Part shown: one piece after another, positions 17,458 to 25,918 of the stretch
Layout of the letters: each line of letters opens with the position of its first letter
How positions within the stretch are numbered: position 1 is the stretch's first letter
From: Amycolatopsis deserti
Lineage (GTDB): Bacteria > Actinomycetota > Actinomycetes > Mycobacteriales > Pseudonocardiaceae
NCBI RefSeq assembly: GCF_014653945.1
Contig: NZ_BNAU01000001.1
Location: forward strand, 744,001-808,000
Length of the DNA: 64,000 nt
Reading direction: 5' to 3'
Notes under the pieces: model-generated
The model's database searches: none
Told to the model about the DNA's origin: nothing
What the model saw: only the letters and a program-made list of their open reading frames with translations
Program-made: the position numbers and the translations under genes

Positions 17458-18660
17458 ATGTCCACGGCGCCCGATGACGCGATCCGCGCGGCCACCAGGC
17501 ACGTGGCGGCGGCGATGCTGCCCGAGCTGACCGCGATCGCCGACGGCACGGTCGCTCACATCGCGGCGGGCATGCCCGAGCTGGCCGAGCGCGACGCACT
17601 GGATCTGGCTCGCGCGACCGCCTTCGCCAACAGCGAGGCGCTGCTGCACGCCCTCGTCCGCGGCGACCAGCCGAAGGACGTGACCACCTCGCCCGAGGTG
17701 ATGCGCTCCACGCGCTCGATGGTGCAGCACGGGCTCAGCCACGACGGGGTGATGCGCGGCTACCGGCTCGGCATCACCTACTGGTGCACGCGGTGGGGGC
17801 GGGCGGTCGAGGAGCACTGTCCCGACGCGGCGCTGGCGGTGCCGGTGGTCAACCACGGCACGACGTTCCTGTTGTCCTGGCTGGAACTGGTCAGCGACCG
17901 GCTCAGCGCCGAGTACCGCGACGAGGCCGAGCGGCTGGCCCGGGAGGGTTCGCTGGAACGCGCCGAGTTCGTGCGCCGCGTGCTGGCCGGGGAGACCGAC
18001 GTCGCGGAGGTCCGGCTACGGCTGGGGTACGACCTCACCGGCAGCCACGTCGCGCTGGTCTTGAAGAACCCGCGGGAGGGCCAGCGGCAGCCGCTGGAAT
18101 CGACGGCGCGGGCGCTGGCGGCCTCCCTGACCGCCGCTGCGCCGCTGGTGGTGCGGGTGGATGTGGACACCACGTGGTGCTGGGTCCCGACGCGCGACGC
18201 CGCCCGGTTGTCGTCGGCGGGCGCGCCGGTGCTGGCCGGGCAGGGGGCGCCCGCGGCCGGGCCGGAGGGGTTCCGGCGCAGCCACCGGCAGGCCCGGGAA
18301 GCGCTGCGAGTCGCGCAGCTCGCGAGCCGTCCGGCGGGAACCGTCACCCACTTCGCGGACATCGACGTGACGGCGCTGTGCAGCACCGATCCCGGCGCCT
18401 GCCGCACGTTCGTGGCCGAGACGCTGGGGCCGCTGGCCGCCGGCACCGAGGACGCCCGCCGCCTGCGCACCACACTCGCGGCGTTCTTCGACGCGGGCGG
18501 CAACTTCCGGGCCGCGGCAGCCCGGCTCGGCGTGCACCACAACACCGTCCGGTACCGGGTCGACCAGGCGGGCGCCCTGCTCGGTCATCCGCCGGGGGAG
18601 CACCGCCTCCGCCTCGAACTGGCGCTGCACCTGGCCGACCGCCTCGGGCTGGTCACGTGA
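17458..18660 (+). CDS. PucR/CdaR-type helix-turn-helix regulator
   Basis: 400-residue regulator. The C-terminus has the PucR-type HTH: FFDAGGNFRAAAARLGVHHN then TVRYRVDQAGALLG. The central region resembles a GGDEF-like sensor as in CdaR-family regulators; the N-terminal part (MSTAPDDAIRAATRHV onward) is helical. ATG 17458 lies just after the inverted repeats of the divergent promoter. The 3' end overlaps the convergent aldo/keto reductase by 8 bp. It probably controls the mycofactocin-type SDR operon. Confidence 0.88.
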   Translation: MSTAPDDAIRAATRHVAAAMLPELTAIADGTVAHIAAGMPELAERDALDLARATAFANSEALLHALVRGDQPKDVTTSPEVMRSTRSMVQHGLSHDGVMRGYRLGITYWCTRWGRAVEEHCPDAALAVPVVNHGTTFLLSWLELVSDRLSAEYRDEAERLAREGSLERAEFVRRVLAGETDVAEVRLRLGYDLTGSHVALVLKNPREGQRQPLESTARALAASLTAAAPLVVRVDVDTTWCWVPTRDAARLSSAGAPVLAGQGAPAAGPEGFRRSHRQAREALRVAQLASRPAGTVTHFADIDVTALCSTDPGACRTFVAETLGPLAAGTEDARRLRTTLAAFFDAGGNFRAAAARLGVHHNTVRYRVDQAGALLGHPPGEHRLRLELALHLADRLGLVT

Positions 18661-19609
18661 GGGCGGCCGCGAACGAGTCGGAGGCCGTGGTGAGCCGCTC
18701 GTCCTGCGCCGGGGTCAGTTCGAGCGACGCCGAGGCCAGGAGCGCGTCGAGCTGGTCAACGGCGCTGACGCTGGCGATCGGTGCGACGACGGTCGGACGG
18801 CTGCGCAACCAGGCCAGCGCGACGGTGGCCGGCTCGGCCTCCAGTTCGGACGCGACCGCCTCGAGTTCCCGGACCACGGCGAACCCGGCGCCGGTGAGGT
18901 AGTCGCCGAGCAGTGCGCCGCGCGCGGTCCCCGCGGCATCGGCCGCCGAGCGGTACTTGCCGGTGAGGAAACCGGAGGCCAGCCCGGAGTAGGGGAGCAC
19001 GCCCAGGTCGTTGCGCTCGGCCACCGGACGCAGGTCGCGCTCGAAACCGGTGCGAGCGAGCAGGTTGTAGTGCGGTTGCAGGGAAACCGGCGGTGCCGCG
19101 CCCAGGTCGTGCGCGACGTCCACCCACTCCTGGACGCGGTCGGCGGTGTAGTTCGACAGCGCCACGTGACGCACGAGTCCACGCTGGACGAGGCGGTCGA
19201 ACGCGGCGACCGTCTCCTCCAGCGGTGTCGCCGGGTCGTCGACGTGGGCGTAGTAGACGTCCAGGTGGTCGGTGCGCAGCCGCTTCAGCGACCGTTCGGC
19301 GCCCGCCGTGATGTTGTCGGCGGTCAGTCCGGGAAAGGCGGGGTGGCCGGACACCTTCGTCGCGATGATCACCCGTTCGCGGTTGCCGCGTGACGCCAGC
19401 CACTCGCCGATCACGCTCTCCGACTCCCCGCCGCTGTTCCCGGGCGCCCAGACCGAGTACACGTCCGCCGTGTCGAGGAAGTTTCCGCCGCGCTCGACGA
19501 ACGCGTCCAGGATGCGGTGCGACTCCGCGGTGCTCGCGGTCCACCGGAAGGTGTTCGTCCCCAGTGCGAGTGGGAAGACGTCGAGGCCGGATGATCCCAG
19601 AACGGGCAT
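18653..19609 (-). CDS. aldo/keto reductase
   Basis: 318-residue NADPH-dependent aldo/keto reductase with the catalytic residues in place: Asp and Tyr in NFLDTADVYS, Lys in IIATKVSG and His in VYYAHVDD. The C-terminal cofactor region reads VVAPIASVSAVDQLDALL. ATG 19609 has AGGAG upstream. Two TetR-type operators lie 25 bp beyond the start, so it is probably repressed by the divergent TetR gene. Confidence 0.93.
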   Translation of the reverse strand: MPVLGSSGLDVFPLALGTNTFRWTASTAESHRILDAFVERGGNFLDTADVYSVWAPGNSGGESESVIGEWLASRGNRERVIIATKVSGHPAFPGLTADNITAGAERSLKRLRTDHLDVYYAHVDDPATPLEETVAAFDRLVQRGLVRHVALSNYTADRVQEWVDVAHDLGAAPPVSLQPHYNLLARTGFERDLRPVAERNDLGVLPYSGLASGFLTGKYRSAADAAGTARGALLGDYLTGAGFAVVRELEAVASELEAEPATVALAWLRSRPTVVAPIASVSAVDQLDALLASASLELTPAQDERLTTASDSFAAALT

Positions 19610-19633
19610 GGTGTGCTCCTTGTAGGATGAGCG

Positions 19634-19683
19634 AAACGGGGAACTCCCCGTTTCTCCGACAGTAAGCGGGGAGTTCCCCGTTT
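19634..19683. promoter_or_regulatory. twin TetR-type operators
   Basis: AAACGGGGA-AC-TCCCCGTTT (19634-19653) is a perfect 9-2-9 inverted repeat. AAGCGGGGA-GT-TCCCCGTTT (19664-19683) is a second copy with one mismatch, centred 30 bp away. Both sit in the 89-bp gap between the aldo/keto reductase and TetR genes. Confidence 0.8.
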
Positions 19684-19698
19684 CGCAACCGGTGAGGG

Positions 19699-20268
19699 GT
19701 GAAGGTGGCCGCGAACACACCGAAGCGGCGTGCCGACGCACGCGAGAACCGCGACGCCATCCTGGCGGTCGCGCGGCGGGCCCTCGCCGAATCGCCTGAG
19801 ATTTCCTTGAACGCGATAGCCAAGCTCGCCGGTGTGGGCAACGCGACCTTGTACCGGCACTTCCCGACGCGGGAGTCCCTGGTGCTGGCGGTGTACGGCC
19901 GGGATGTCGAGGAAATCCGCGAGGTGGCCGGCCGTCTGCTCGCCGAGCGCTCACCGTCGGAGGCGCTGCGGGAGTGGATGCGCGAGTTCGCCCGGTGCGT
20001 GCTGACCCGGCGCGGTCTGGCCGGCGCCCTGCGACTGGCGACGGGTGCGGACCGGGCGCAGTTCGCGGGCACCTACCAGGCGATGGCCGACGCTCTGGGG
20101 GAGTTGCTCGCGGCCAACGAGAGGGCCGGGACGGTGCGCCCGGGCCTGGATCCGGAGATCGTCCTGCTGGCCCTGGGCAGCCTCTGGCAGCTCGATCCGG
20201 ACGGGGACTGGCGGAAGCAGGCCGACGGGATCATCGACCTGCTGATGGCCGGGCTCGCCGGGCGATGA
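19699..20268 (+). CDS. TetR-family repressor
   Basis: 189-residue protein with an N-terminal TetR HTH: NRDAILAVARRALAE, SLNAIAKLAGVGNATLYRHF, and the following PTRESLVLAVYG. The C-terminal ligand domain is of the type seen in regulators of drug or aldehyde-reductase genes. GTG 19699 is used; GTG 19705 is possible. The twin palindromes upstream are its likely binding sites, giving autoregulation and control of the divergent reductase. Confidence 0.9.
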   Translation: MKVAANTPKRRADARENRDAILAVARRALAESPEISLNAIAKLAGVGNATLYRHFPTRESLVLAVYGRDVEEIREVAGRLLAERSPSEALREWMREFARCVLTRRGLAGALRLATGADRAQFAGTYQAMADALGELLAANERAGTVRPGLDPEIVLLALGSLWQLDPDGDWRKQADGIIDLLMAGLAGR

Positions 20269-20289
20269 CCGGCGCCCTGATCTTCCGCC

Positions 20290-21006
20290 TCATGCGCAGC
20301 GGCCACCGTCGATCAGGTAGGTCTGGCCGGTGATGTAGGAGGCCGCGGCGGACAGCAGGAACGTCACCAGTGACGCCACCTCGCCGGGTGTGCCGAGCCG
20401 GCCCAGCGGGGTCCGTGCCGCCGTCTCGGCCCGCATCTCGGGGGTCAGGTCCCCGGCGAGCGGGGTGTCGATCAGGCCGGGCGCCACCGCGTTGACGCGA
20501 ATCCCGTCCCCGGCGTACTCCAGCGCGGCCTGGCGGGTCAGCATGGCCACCGCCGCCTTGGACGCGGTGTAGGCGGCGAAACCCGGACGTGCCCGCACCG
20601 CTCCGACCGAGGCTGTGTTGACCACCGCGCCGCCGCCGGCGAGCATCAGCGGCAGTGCGGCCCGCAGCACCAGGAAGGCGCCCCGCAGGTTGACGGCCTG
20701 CACCCGGTCCCACTCCGCCGGCTCGTACTCGTGCAGCCGGCGGCCCGGTGCGCCACTGATTCCAGCGTTGTTGAACAGCAGGTCGACCCGGCCGAACCGC
20801 TCGCGACACACCTCGAACAGTCCTCGCACATCGCTTTCGTCGCTGACATCGCACACCACCGGGACGAGCCCGGGTGCGGTGATTTCCCTCCGGTCGGCCG
20901 CCACCACCGTGGCGCCCCCCTCGTGGAGTTTCCGCGCGACCGCCTCACCCAAGCCGCTCGCCGCCCCCGTGACCACCGCGACCCTGCCGTCGAACCTCTC
21001 GTCCAT
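20290..21006 (-). CDS. SDR family oxidoreductase
   Basis: 238-residue classical short-chain dehydrogenase: TGAASGLGEA cofactor motif, NNAG at about residue 79, catalytic Ser in NTASVGA, YTASK at about 142, and the C-terminal GQTYLIDGG. It is read away from the shared promoter at 21,007-21,114, which carries the regulon element found three times in the window. It is probably part of the same catabolic regulon. Substrate unknown. Confidence 0.9.
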   Translation of the reverse strand: MDERFDGRVAVVTGAASGLGEAVARKLHEGGATVVAADRREITAPGLVPVVCDVSDESDVRGLFEVCRERFGRVDLLFNNAGISGAPGRRLHEYEPAEWDRVQAVNLRGAFLVLRAALPLMLAGGGAVVNTASVGAVRARPGFAAYTASKAAVAMLTRQAALEYAGDGIRVNAVAPGLIDTPLAGDLTPEMRAETAARTPLGRLGTPGEVASLVTFLLSAAASYITGQTYLIDGGRCA

Positions 21007-21030
21007 GCCGCTCCTTCATCATAGATCAAA

Positions 21031-21047
21031 TGATGTGATCCTTGACA
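21031..21047 (+). promoter_or_regulatory. regulon promoter element, copy 1
   Basis: TGATGTGATCC followed directly by a -35-like TTGACA (21042-21047), 68 bp before the hydrolase start. The same element occurs at 25,809 and 36,899. Upstream GATCA (21024-21028) and TGATC (21036-21040) form an inverted repeat. Likely controlled by the MarR protein at 25.2 kb. Confidence 0.65.
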
Positions 21048-21114
21048 ATCTCAGGTCACACTTCCTACCGTTCAGCAGGTCGCTGGTCAACGTCGACCTG
21101 GCTGGAGGTCAGAG

Positions 21115-21909
21115 ATGACGCGCTTCGCCCCCGTCGCCACGGGACCCCGGATTGCCTACCGGGACACCGGGCAGGGGATCCCGCTCGTGCTCGGGCACGG
21201 GTTCATGCTGGATTCCGACCTGTTCGACGAGGTGGCCGCCCTGCTGTCCGGCCGGTGCCGCGTCATCACCTGGGACGCCCGCGGCCACGGACGCACCTCC
21301 TACGACGGCGAACCCTTCACCCTGTGGGACAGCGCCCGCGATCTGATCGCCCTCCTCGACGCGCTCGGCATCGGCAGGGCCGTCGTCGGCGGGCACAGCC
21401 AGGGCGGTTTCGTCGCGCTCTCGGCCGCCCTGCTGGCCCCCGAGCGCGTCGCCGGCCTCGTGCTCATCGACACGACGCCCGCCGGCCAGGACGGCAGCGC
21501 CCTGGGCGAGCTGACCGCGTTCGCCGAGGACTGGCAGGCCGGCGGACCCACCCCGGAGTTGTGCCAGGTCCTGGGCGCGATGGTCTTCGGCGACGGCGAC
21601 GTCGAACCCTGGATCGAGAAGTGGATGAAGCAGCACCCCGCGGAGTTCGCCACCCCGTTCCGCGCGGTGATGGAGCGAGACGACCTGTCGCCCCGCCTGC
21701 CCGAGATCACCGCACCGGCACTGGTGGTGCACGGCGGTGCGGACTCGGCCATCACGGTGGCCGAGGCGCGGCAGTGGGCCTCGCTCCTGCCGCACGCGGA
21801 TCCGGTCGTCGAGATCGACGGCGCGCCGCACGCCGCCCCGGCCACCCATCCCCGTGAAGTGGCGGCCGCCGTCGGCCGGTTCCTGTCCGAGCGCGCGCCC
21901 GCGTTCTGA
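21115..21909 (+). CDS. alpha/beta hydrolase (enol-lactonase-like)
   Basis: 264-residue hydrolase: oxyanion strand LGHGFMLDSD, WDARGHGRT, nucleophile GHSQGG near residue 93, Asp in HGGADSAI and His in GAPHAAP. The layout matches 3-oxoadipate enol-lactonase-like hydrolases, but that family is broad and the reaction is not certain. It is the first gene of an operon with an MFS transporter and a class II aldolase-type enzyme, under the shared regulon promoter. Confidence 0.9.
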   Translation: MTRFAPVATGPRIAYRDTGQGIPLVLGHGFMLDSDLFDEVAALLSGRCRVITWDARGHGRTSYDGEPFTLWDSARDLIALLDALGIGRAVVGGHSQGGFVALSAALLAPERVAGLVLIDTTPAGQDGSALGELTAFAEDWQAGGPTPELCQVLGAMVFGDGDVEPWIEKWMKQHPAEFATPFRAVMERDDLSPRLPEITAPALVVHGGADSAITVAEARQWASLLPHADPVVEIDGAPHAAPATHPREVAAAVGRFLSERAPAF

Positions 21910-21937
21910 CCCCTGCTCCCGCGAACGGAAGACAACC

Positions 21938-23290
21938 ATGACCGAGATCGGCTCGGCGCCCGACCGCACGAAACTGTGGCGCAAGGTCGCCCTCCGCACG
22001 TTCCCCCTGCTCGGCGCGGCCTACGTGCTGGGCTACATCGACCGGGTCAACATCGGCTTCGTCGCCGCGCCGATGTCCCGCGACCTGGGCCTGACCAACG
22101 TCCAGATCGGACTGACCTCGACGCTGTTCTTCATCGGCTACATCATCGCGACCGTCCCGAGCAATCTGGCGCTGCGGCGCTTCGGCGCACCGACTTGGAT
22201 CGGTTGCACACTGCTCGCCTGGGGCACGGTCACCGCGGTGATGGCGGCCGTCGACTCGGCCGGGGCGCTGTACGTCCTGCGCGTCCTGCTCGGACTCGCC
22301 GAAGCCGGCCTGGCTCCCGGCGTGCTGCTCTACATCACCTACTGGTTCCCGGCGAAACAGCGCGCCTGGGCCTACCCGGTGTTCGTGTCGGTGATCGCCG
22401 TGTCCGGCATCGTGGGCGCGCCGCTGTCCGCCGGGCTGCTCGAGTGGGGGCAGCACCTGACGGGGATGGCCGGCTGGCGCTCGGTCTTCCTCGTCGAGGG
22501 CGTGATCACGGTCGTCGTCGGGATCCTGCTGATGGCCCGCCTGGCGAAGAGCCCGGCCACCGCGAAATGGCTGTCCACTTCGGAGCGCCAGTACATCCAG
22601 GACCAGCTGGACGCCGAGGCGGCGCTCAAACGGAACAGCGCGGTGCCGGCCCGCATCACCGACGCGCTCAAGAGCGGTCGCGTGTGGGCGCTGGCGTTCG
22701 CGTTCTTCGCGCTCACCTTCGGCATCTACGCGTTCAGCTATTTCCTGCCGCAGATGCTGCAGCTGCTCACCAACAAGCGCGGCGCGTCCCCGACCGACGT
22801 CACCAGCGTGCTGCTGTCGGCCATCCCATCGGCCTTCGCGTTGCTGGTCATGCTGGTGTGGCCGAAGGTGTTCGCCCGGCGCAGCGCCGTCTTCTCCACC
22901 GTGCTCCCGCTCTCGGTGGGGACGGCCGGTGTGGTGCTGGCGGCGTTGACGAGCAACCCCGTCGCGTTCCTCGTCGGCACCTGCCTGAGCTTCGCCGGCA
23001 TCTACACGTCGTTGTCGCAGTTCTGGCGCATCCCGGTGCTCGGCCTGACCGGCGCCGCCGCGGCGGCCGGGATCGCCGTGATCAACTCGTCCGGCAACCT
23101 CACCGGCATCGTCAGCCCGCTGCTGACCGGCAGCATCCAGCAGGCCACCGGCAGCTTCCGCTACGCCCTGCTGCTCATCGCGTTCGTCATGGTCCTGGGT
23201 GTGGTGACCGTGCTGGTCGTCGGGCCCCGGATCGAGCGGATGGACACCGGTTCCCCAGCGCAGTCGCAGGAGAGAAAGGAAACAGTATGA
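21938..23290 (+). CDS. MFS transporter, anion:cation symporter (ACS) type
   Basis: 450-residue membrane protein with about 12 predicted membrane helices. LGYIDRVNIGFVAAPMSRDL near the N-terminus is the ACS-family signature (phthalate, gallate and tartrate transporters). ATG 21938 follows GGAAG. Its stop overlaps the next gene's start (ATGA). Together with the catabolic neighbours this suggests uptake of an organic acid that feeds the pathway. Confidence 0.92.
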   Translation: MTEIGSAPDRTKLWRKVALRTFPLLGAAYVLGYIDRVNIGFVAAPMSRDLGLTNVQIGLTSTLFFIGYIIATVPSNLALRRFGAPTWIGCTLLAWGTVTAVMAAVDSAGALYVLRVLLGLAEAGLAPGVLLYITYWFPAKQRAWAYPVFVSVIAVSGIVGAPLSAGLLEWGQHLTGMAGWRSVFLVEGVITVVVGILLMARLAKSPATAKWLSTSERQYIQDQLDAEAALKRNSAVPARITDALKSGRVWALAFAFFALTFGIYAFSYFLPQMLQLLTNKRGASPTDVTSVLLSAIPSAFALLVMLVWPKVFARRSAVFSTVLPLSVGTAGVVLAALTSNPVAFLVGTCLSFAGIYTSLSQFWRIPVLGLTGAAAAAGIAVINSSGNLTGIVSPLLTGSIQQATGSFRYALLLIAFVMVLGVVTVLVVGPRIERMDTGSPAQSQERKETV

Positions 23291-24075
23291 GCACGGCCCT
23301 GCCGACGTTCGACGACCCCGCCTACCGGGTCCCGGCGCCGCCCGTGGCGGACTCGCCCGAGGAGGAACGCCTGCGCCGCAAGCGCGAGCTGGCCGCGACC
23401 TTCCGGCTGTTCGGGAAGTTCGGTTTCGGCGAGGGGGTGGGCGGGCACGTCACCGCCCGCGACCCGATCCACCCGACCTGCTTCTGGGTGAACCCGTTCG
23501 GTGTGCCGTTCGAGCACATCCGCGTCTCCGACCTCCTGCTGGTCGACGAGAACGGGCGGCTGGTGCAGGGCGAGGGGCTGGTCAACCTGGCCGGCTTCTA
23601 CATCCACTCGCGCGTGCACGCCGCCCGGCCGGACGTGCAGGCCGTCGCGCACGCGCATTCCCTGCACGGCAAGACGTTCTCGGCCTTCGGACGGCCGCTC
23701 GACCCGATCACCCAGGACTCGCTCGCGTTCTACGACGACCACAGCGTCTACGACGGGTTCGGCGGCCTGGTGTTCGACCCGGAGGAGGGCAACCGCATCG
23801 CCAAGGCCCTCGGCGACCACAAGGCCGTGATCCTGCAGAACCACGGTCTGCTGACGGTCGGGCGGACGGTGGCCGAGACCGCGTGGTGGTTCATCTCGAT
23901 GGAGCGGTCGTGCCAGTCGCAGCTGCTCGCGATGGCCGCCGGTGACCCGATCCTGATCGACGAGGCGGAGGCGCGTCAGGTGTCGAGCGTGACCGGCACG
24001 CCGGGGTTCGGGTGGTTCAACTTCCAGCCGCTGCAGCAGAAGATCCTCCGGCTGGAGCCGGATCTCCTGGACTGA
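23287..24075 (+). CDS. class II aldolase/adducin family protein
   Basis: 262-residue protein of the class II aldolase/adducin fold. Metal-binding His residues are visible in GHVTAR (residue 56 area), HAHSLHGK and LQNHGLLTVG. Family members are aldolases, epimerases or, in aromatic pathways, decarboxylases. No alternative upstream start is needed because the ATG lies in the ATGA overlap with the transporter. It ends before a strong inverted repeat. Confidence 0.9.
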   Translation: MSTALPTFDDPAYRVPAPPVADSPEEERLRRKRELAATFRLFGKFGFGEGVGGHVTARDPIHPTCFWVNPFGVPFEHIRVSDLLLVDENGRLVQGEGLVNLAGFYIHSRVHAARPDVQAVAHAHSLHGKTFSAFGRPLDPITQDSLAFYDDHSVYDGFGGLVFDPEEGNRIAKALGDHKAVILQNHGLLTVGRTVAETAWWFISMERSCQSQLLAMAAGDPILIDEAEARQVSSVTGTPGFGWFNFQPLQQKILRLEPDLLD

Positions 24076-24083
24076 CGGGGGTG

Positions 24084-24115
24084 GCGGGCCGGGTGCGTGC
24101 GCGCGCCCGGCCCGC
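24084..24115. terminator. bidirectional terminator hairpin
   Basis: GCGGGCCGGG (24084-24093) and CCCGGCCCGC (24106-24115) pair perfectly over 10 bp with a 12-nt loop, in the gap between the convergent aldolase and reductase genes. Confidence 0.65.
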
Positions 24116-24120
24116 TCGCG

Positions 24121-25191
24121 TCACCACGTCCGCGGTAGCTCGCCGCTCCAGGCGTGGTCGAGGATGCGCATCAGCTCGTCCCGGCCGCCGATCGACCGGG
24201 GGTTGCCGGGCAGACCGGACTCCACGAGCGCGTCCGCGACCAGGGGCAGCTGTTCGCGGCCCGCCCCGGCGGAGCGCAGGCCGCGCGGCACGCCGAGGCG
24301 GTCCAGCAGCGCTGTCACGCCGTCGAGGGCGGCCGGAGCGTGCAGCGCGTCGGCGATCAGGGCGTGCCGGTCCGGCACCGCCGGGGCGGTGTAGCTCATC
24401 ACGGTGCGGCACAGCACCCCGTGCGCCACGGCGTGCGCAACCCCGAGGACCGGGGCGAGCACGTGCACGATGGCGTGCGCCGCCGCCATCCGCACGCGGG
24501 GGAGGGCGGCGAGCACCGAGGCGTTCTGGAACGCGCTGAGCGCCTCGTGCGGATCGTCCAGCCGGTCCACCCCGTCGCGGATCAGCGCCAGGGAGCGCAG
24601 GTAGAACGCGTCGGTCAGCGGCGAGCGGCCGGTGCCGGCCAGACCCTCGACGCAGTGCGCCAGCGCGTTGGCGACGGAGACGTGCGCGAGCCGGGACGGC
24701 AGCGCCGCGGGCACCCGCGGGTCGAGCACGACGACGTCCGGCACGATCCGTTCGTCGCTGAGGCCGACCTTGTGGCCCTCGTCGGTCACCCCGGCGCGCG
24801 GGGTGACCTCCGCGCCGCCGAACATCGCGGGGATCGCGACCGACCGGCGGCGCGTGGTGCCGAGATCCAGCCACACGGCCGCCTTCACGGTGTCGATCAC
24901 GCTGGACCCGCCGACGGCCACGTAACCGTCCGCTCCGGTCGCGACGGCGAGATCGCGCAGCTTCCGCACGTCCATCATCGGTGAATGGGGTGTGACCGTG
25001 GCGTGCACGACGTGGTCCCCGGCCCGCTCGCGCGCCGTCGCGAACACCGGGCTGCGGGACATGGACGGGCTGGTCACCAGCACGACCCGGGTCAGGTCCA
25101 GTTCGGACAGCAGGCCGGGCAGCGAGTCCAGCGCGGACGGACCCGAGACGATCCGCCCGGGCGCGGGCGGCGACCAGTCGTAGGCGTCCAC
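24121..25191 (-). CDS. maleylacetate reductase-like iron-containing alcohol dehydrogenase
   Basis: 356-residue protein of the Fe-ADH superfamily. The NAD(P) motif is VGGSSVIDTVKAA near residue 93, and the metal ligands are in the segments NALAHCVEGL and LGVAHAVAHGVLC. The length and the lack of an extended C-terminus resemble maleylacetate reductases of resorcinol/hydroxyquinol pathways. It starts 4 bp downstream of the MarR stop, so both are one transcript. An aromatic-ring pathway role is inferred from context. Confidence 0.88.
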   Translation of the reverse strand: MDAYDWSPPAPGRIVSGPSALDSLPGLLSELDLTRVVLVTSPSMSRSPVFATARERAGDHVVHATVTPHSPMMDVRKLRDLAVATGADGYVAVGGSSVIDTVKAAVWLDLGTTRRRSVAIPAMFGGAEVTPRAGVTDEGHKVGLSDERIVPDVVVLDPRVPAALPSRLAHVSVANALAHCVEGLAGTGRSPLTDAFYLRSLALIRDGVDRLDDPHEALSAFQNASVLAALPRVRMAAAHAIVHVLAPVLGVAHAVAHGVLCRTVMSYTAPAVPDRHALIADALHAPAALDGVTALLDRLGVPRGLRSAGAGREQLPLVADALVESGLPGNPRSIGGRDELMRILDHAWSGELPRTW

Positions 25192-25195
25192 GGCG

Positions 25196-25699
25196 CTATC
25201 CGGCGTGGTGCTCGACGACGCGGCGCAGGAGGTCGGCCAGCGTGCGGCGCTCGGCAGGCGACAGCCCGCTCGTCCACTCCCGTTCGCGGTCGTGGTGGCC
25301 GCCGAAGGTCTCCAGCACGGTTTCCAGGCCGCGCTTGGTCAGCTCCACGGTCACGATGCGGCGGTCGGTGGAGTCCCGCCGCCGTTCGACGAGCCCGGCG
25401 TCCTCCAGGGTGTTGAGCACGCTGGACACGCTCGACCTGGTGACCGCGGCGAGCTGGGCGAGCTGCCGCGGCTCGCTCTCGCCCACGACCCACAACGCGA
25501 ACAGCACGCGGAAGCCCGCGTAGCTCACGCCGCGTGCCCGGTAGACGTTCTGCTCCAGGTCGGCGACGAGCTTGTTCGCCGCGCGCACGAGGTTGAACGT
25601 CACGGCGAGCACGTCGAGGTCGACCTCGACGCCGGAGCGCTCGGCCCGCTCGACCATGAGCTCCTCGTACTCCTTGGCGTGGATGTGGTTCACGGACAC
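25196..25699 (-). CDS. MarR-family transcriptional regulator
   Basis: 167-residue protein with a MarR winged helix: SYAGFRVLFAL, QLAQLAAVTRSSVSSVLNTL, and the wing with VERRRDSTDRRIVTVELT. GTG 25699 is used; GTG 25693 is possible. It diverges from the 11-gene operon, and the intergenic region holds a TCATC(8 nt)GATGA palindrome over the shared promoter element. Because the same element precedes two other units, it is the best candidate for regulon control. Confidence 0.92.
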   Translation of the reverse strand: MSVNHIHAKEYEELMVERAERSGVEVDLDVLAVTFNLVRAANKLVADLEQNVYRARGVSYAGFRVLFALWVVGESEPRQLAQLAAVTRSSVSSVLNTLEDAGLVERRRDSTDRRIVTVELTKRGLETVLETFGGHHDREREWTSGLSPAERRTLADLLRRVVEHHAG

Positions 25700-25792
25700 C
25701 CCTGTCGTCGCTTCGGCGCACCGGTCGAGATCTGACCATCAGCGCCCACTTCATCCGAGTCCTCGCCATCGTACGGGATCAGCCAAAACGAG

Positions 25793-25825
25793 ATCATCAG
25801 AATTGAGATGATTTGATCCTTGACG
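25793..25825 (+). promoter_or_regulatory. regulon promoter element, copy 2, with MarR-type palindrome
   Basis: TGATTTGATCC then TTGACG (25820-25825) repeats the element at 21,031. ATCATC (25793-25798) and GATGAT (25807-25812) are inverted around an AATT core, the usual shape of a MarR operator, and overlap the element. Confidence 0.7.
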
Positions 25826-25918
25826 ACTTTGGGGTCGATGGGGGACCGTAGAGGAGTCCGGGCCGCGGCCCGGGCACCGACCACGTGCAACGGTGCCGGG
25901 AAGGAAGTGAATGCTGGC

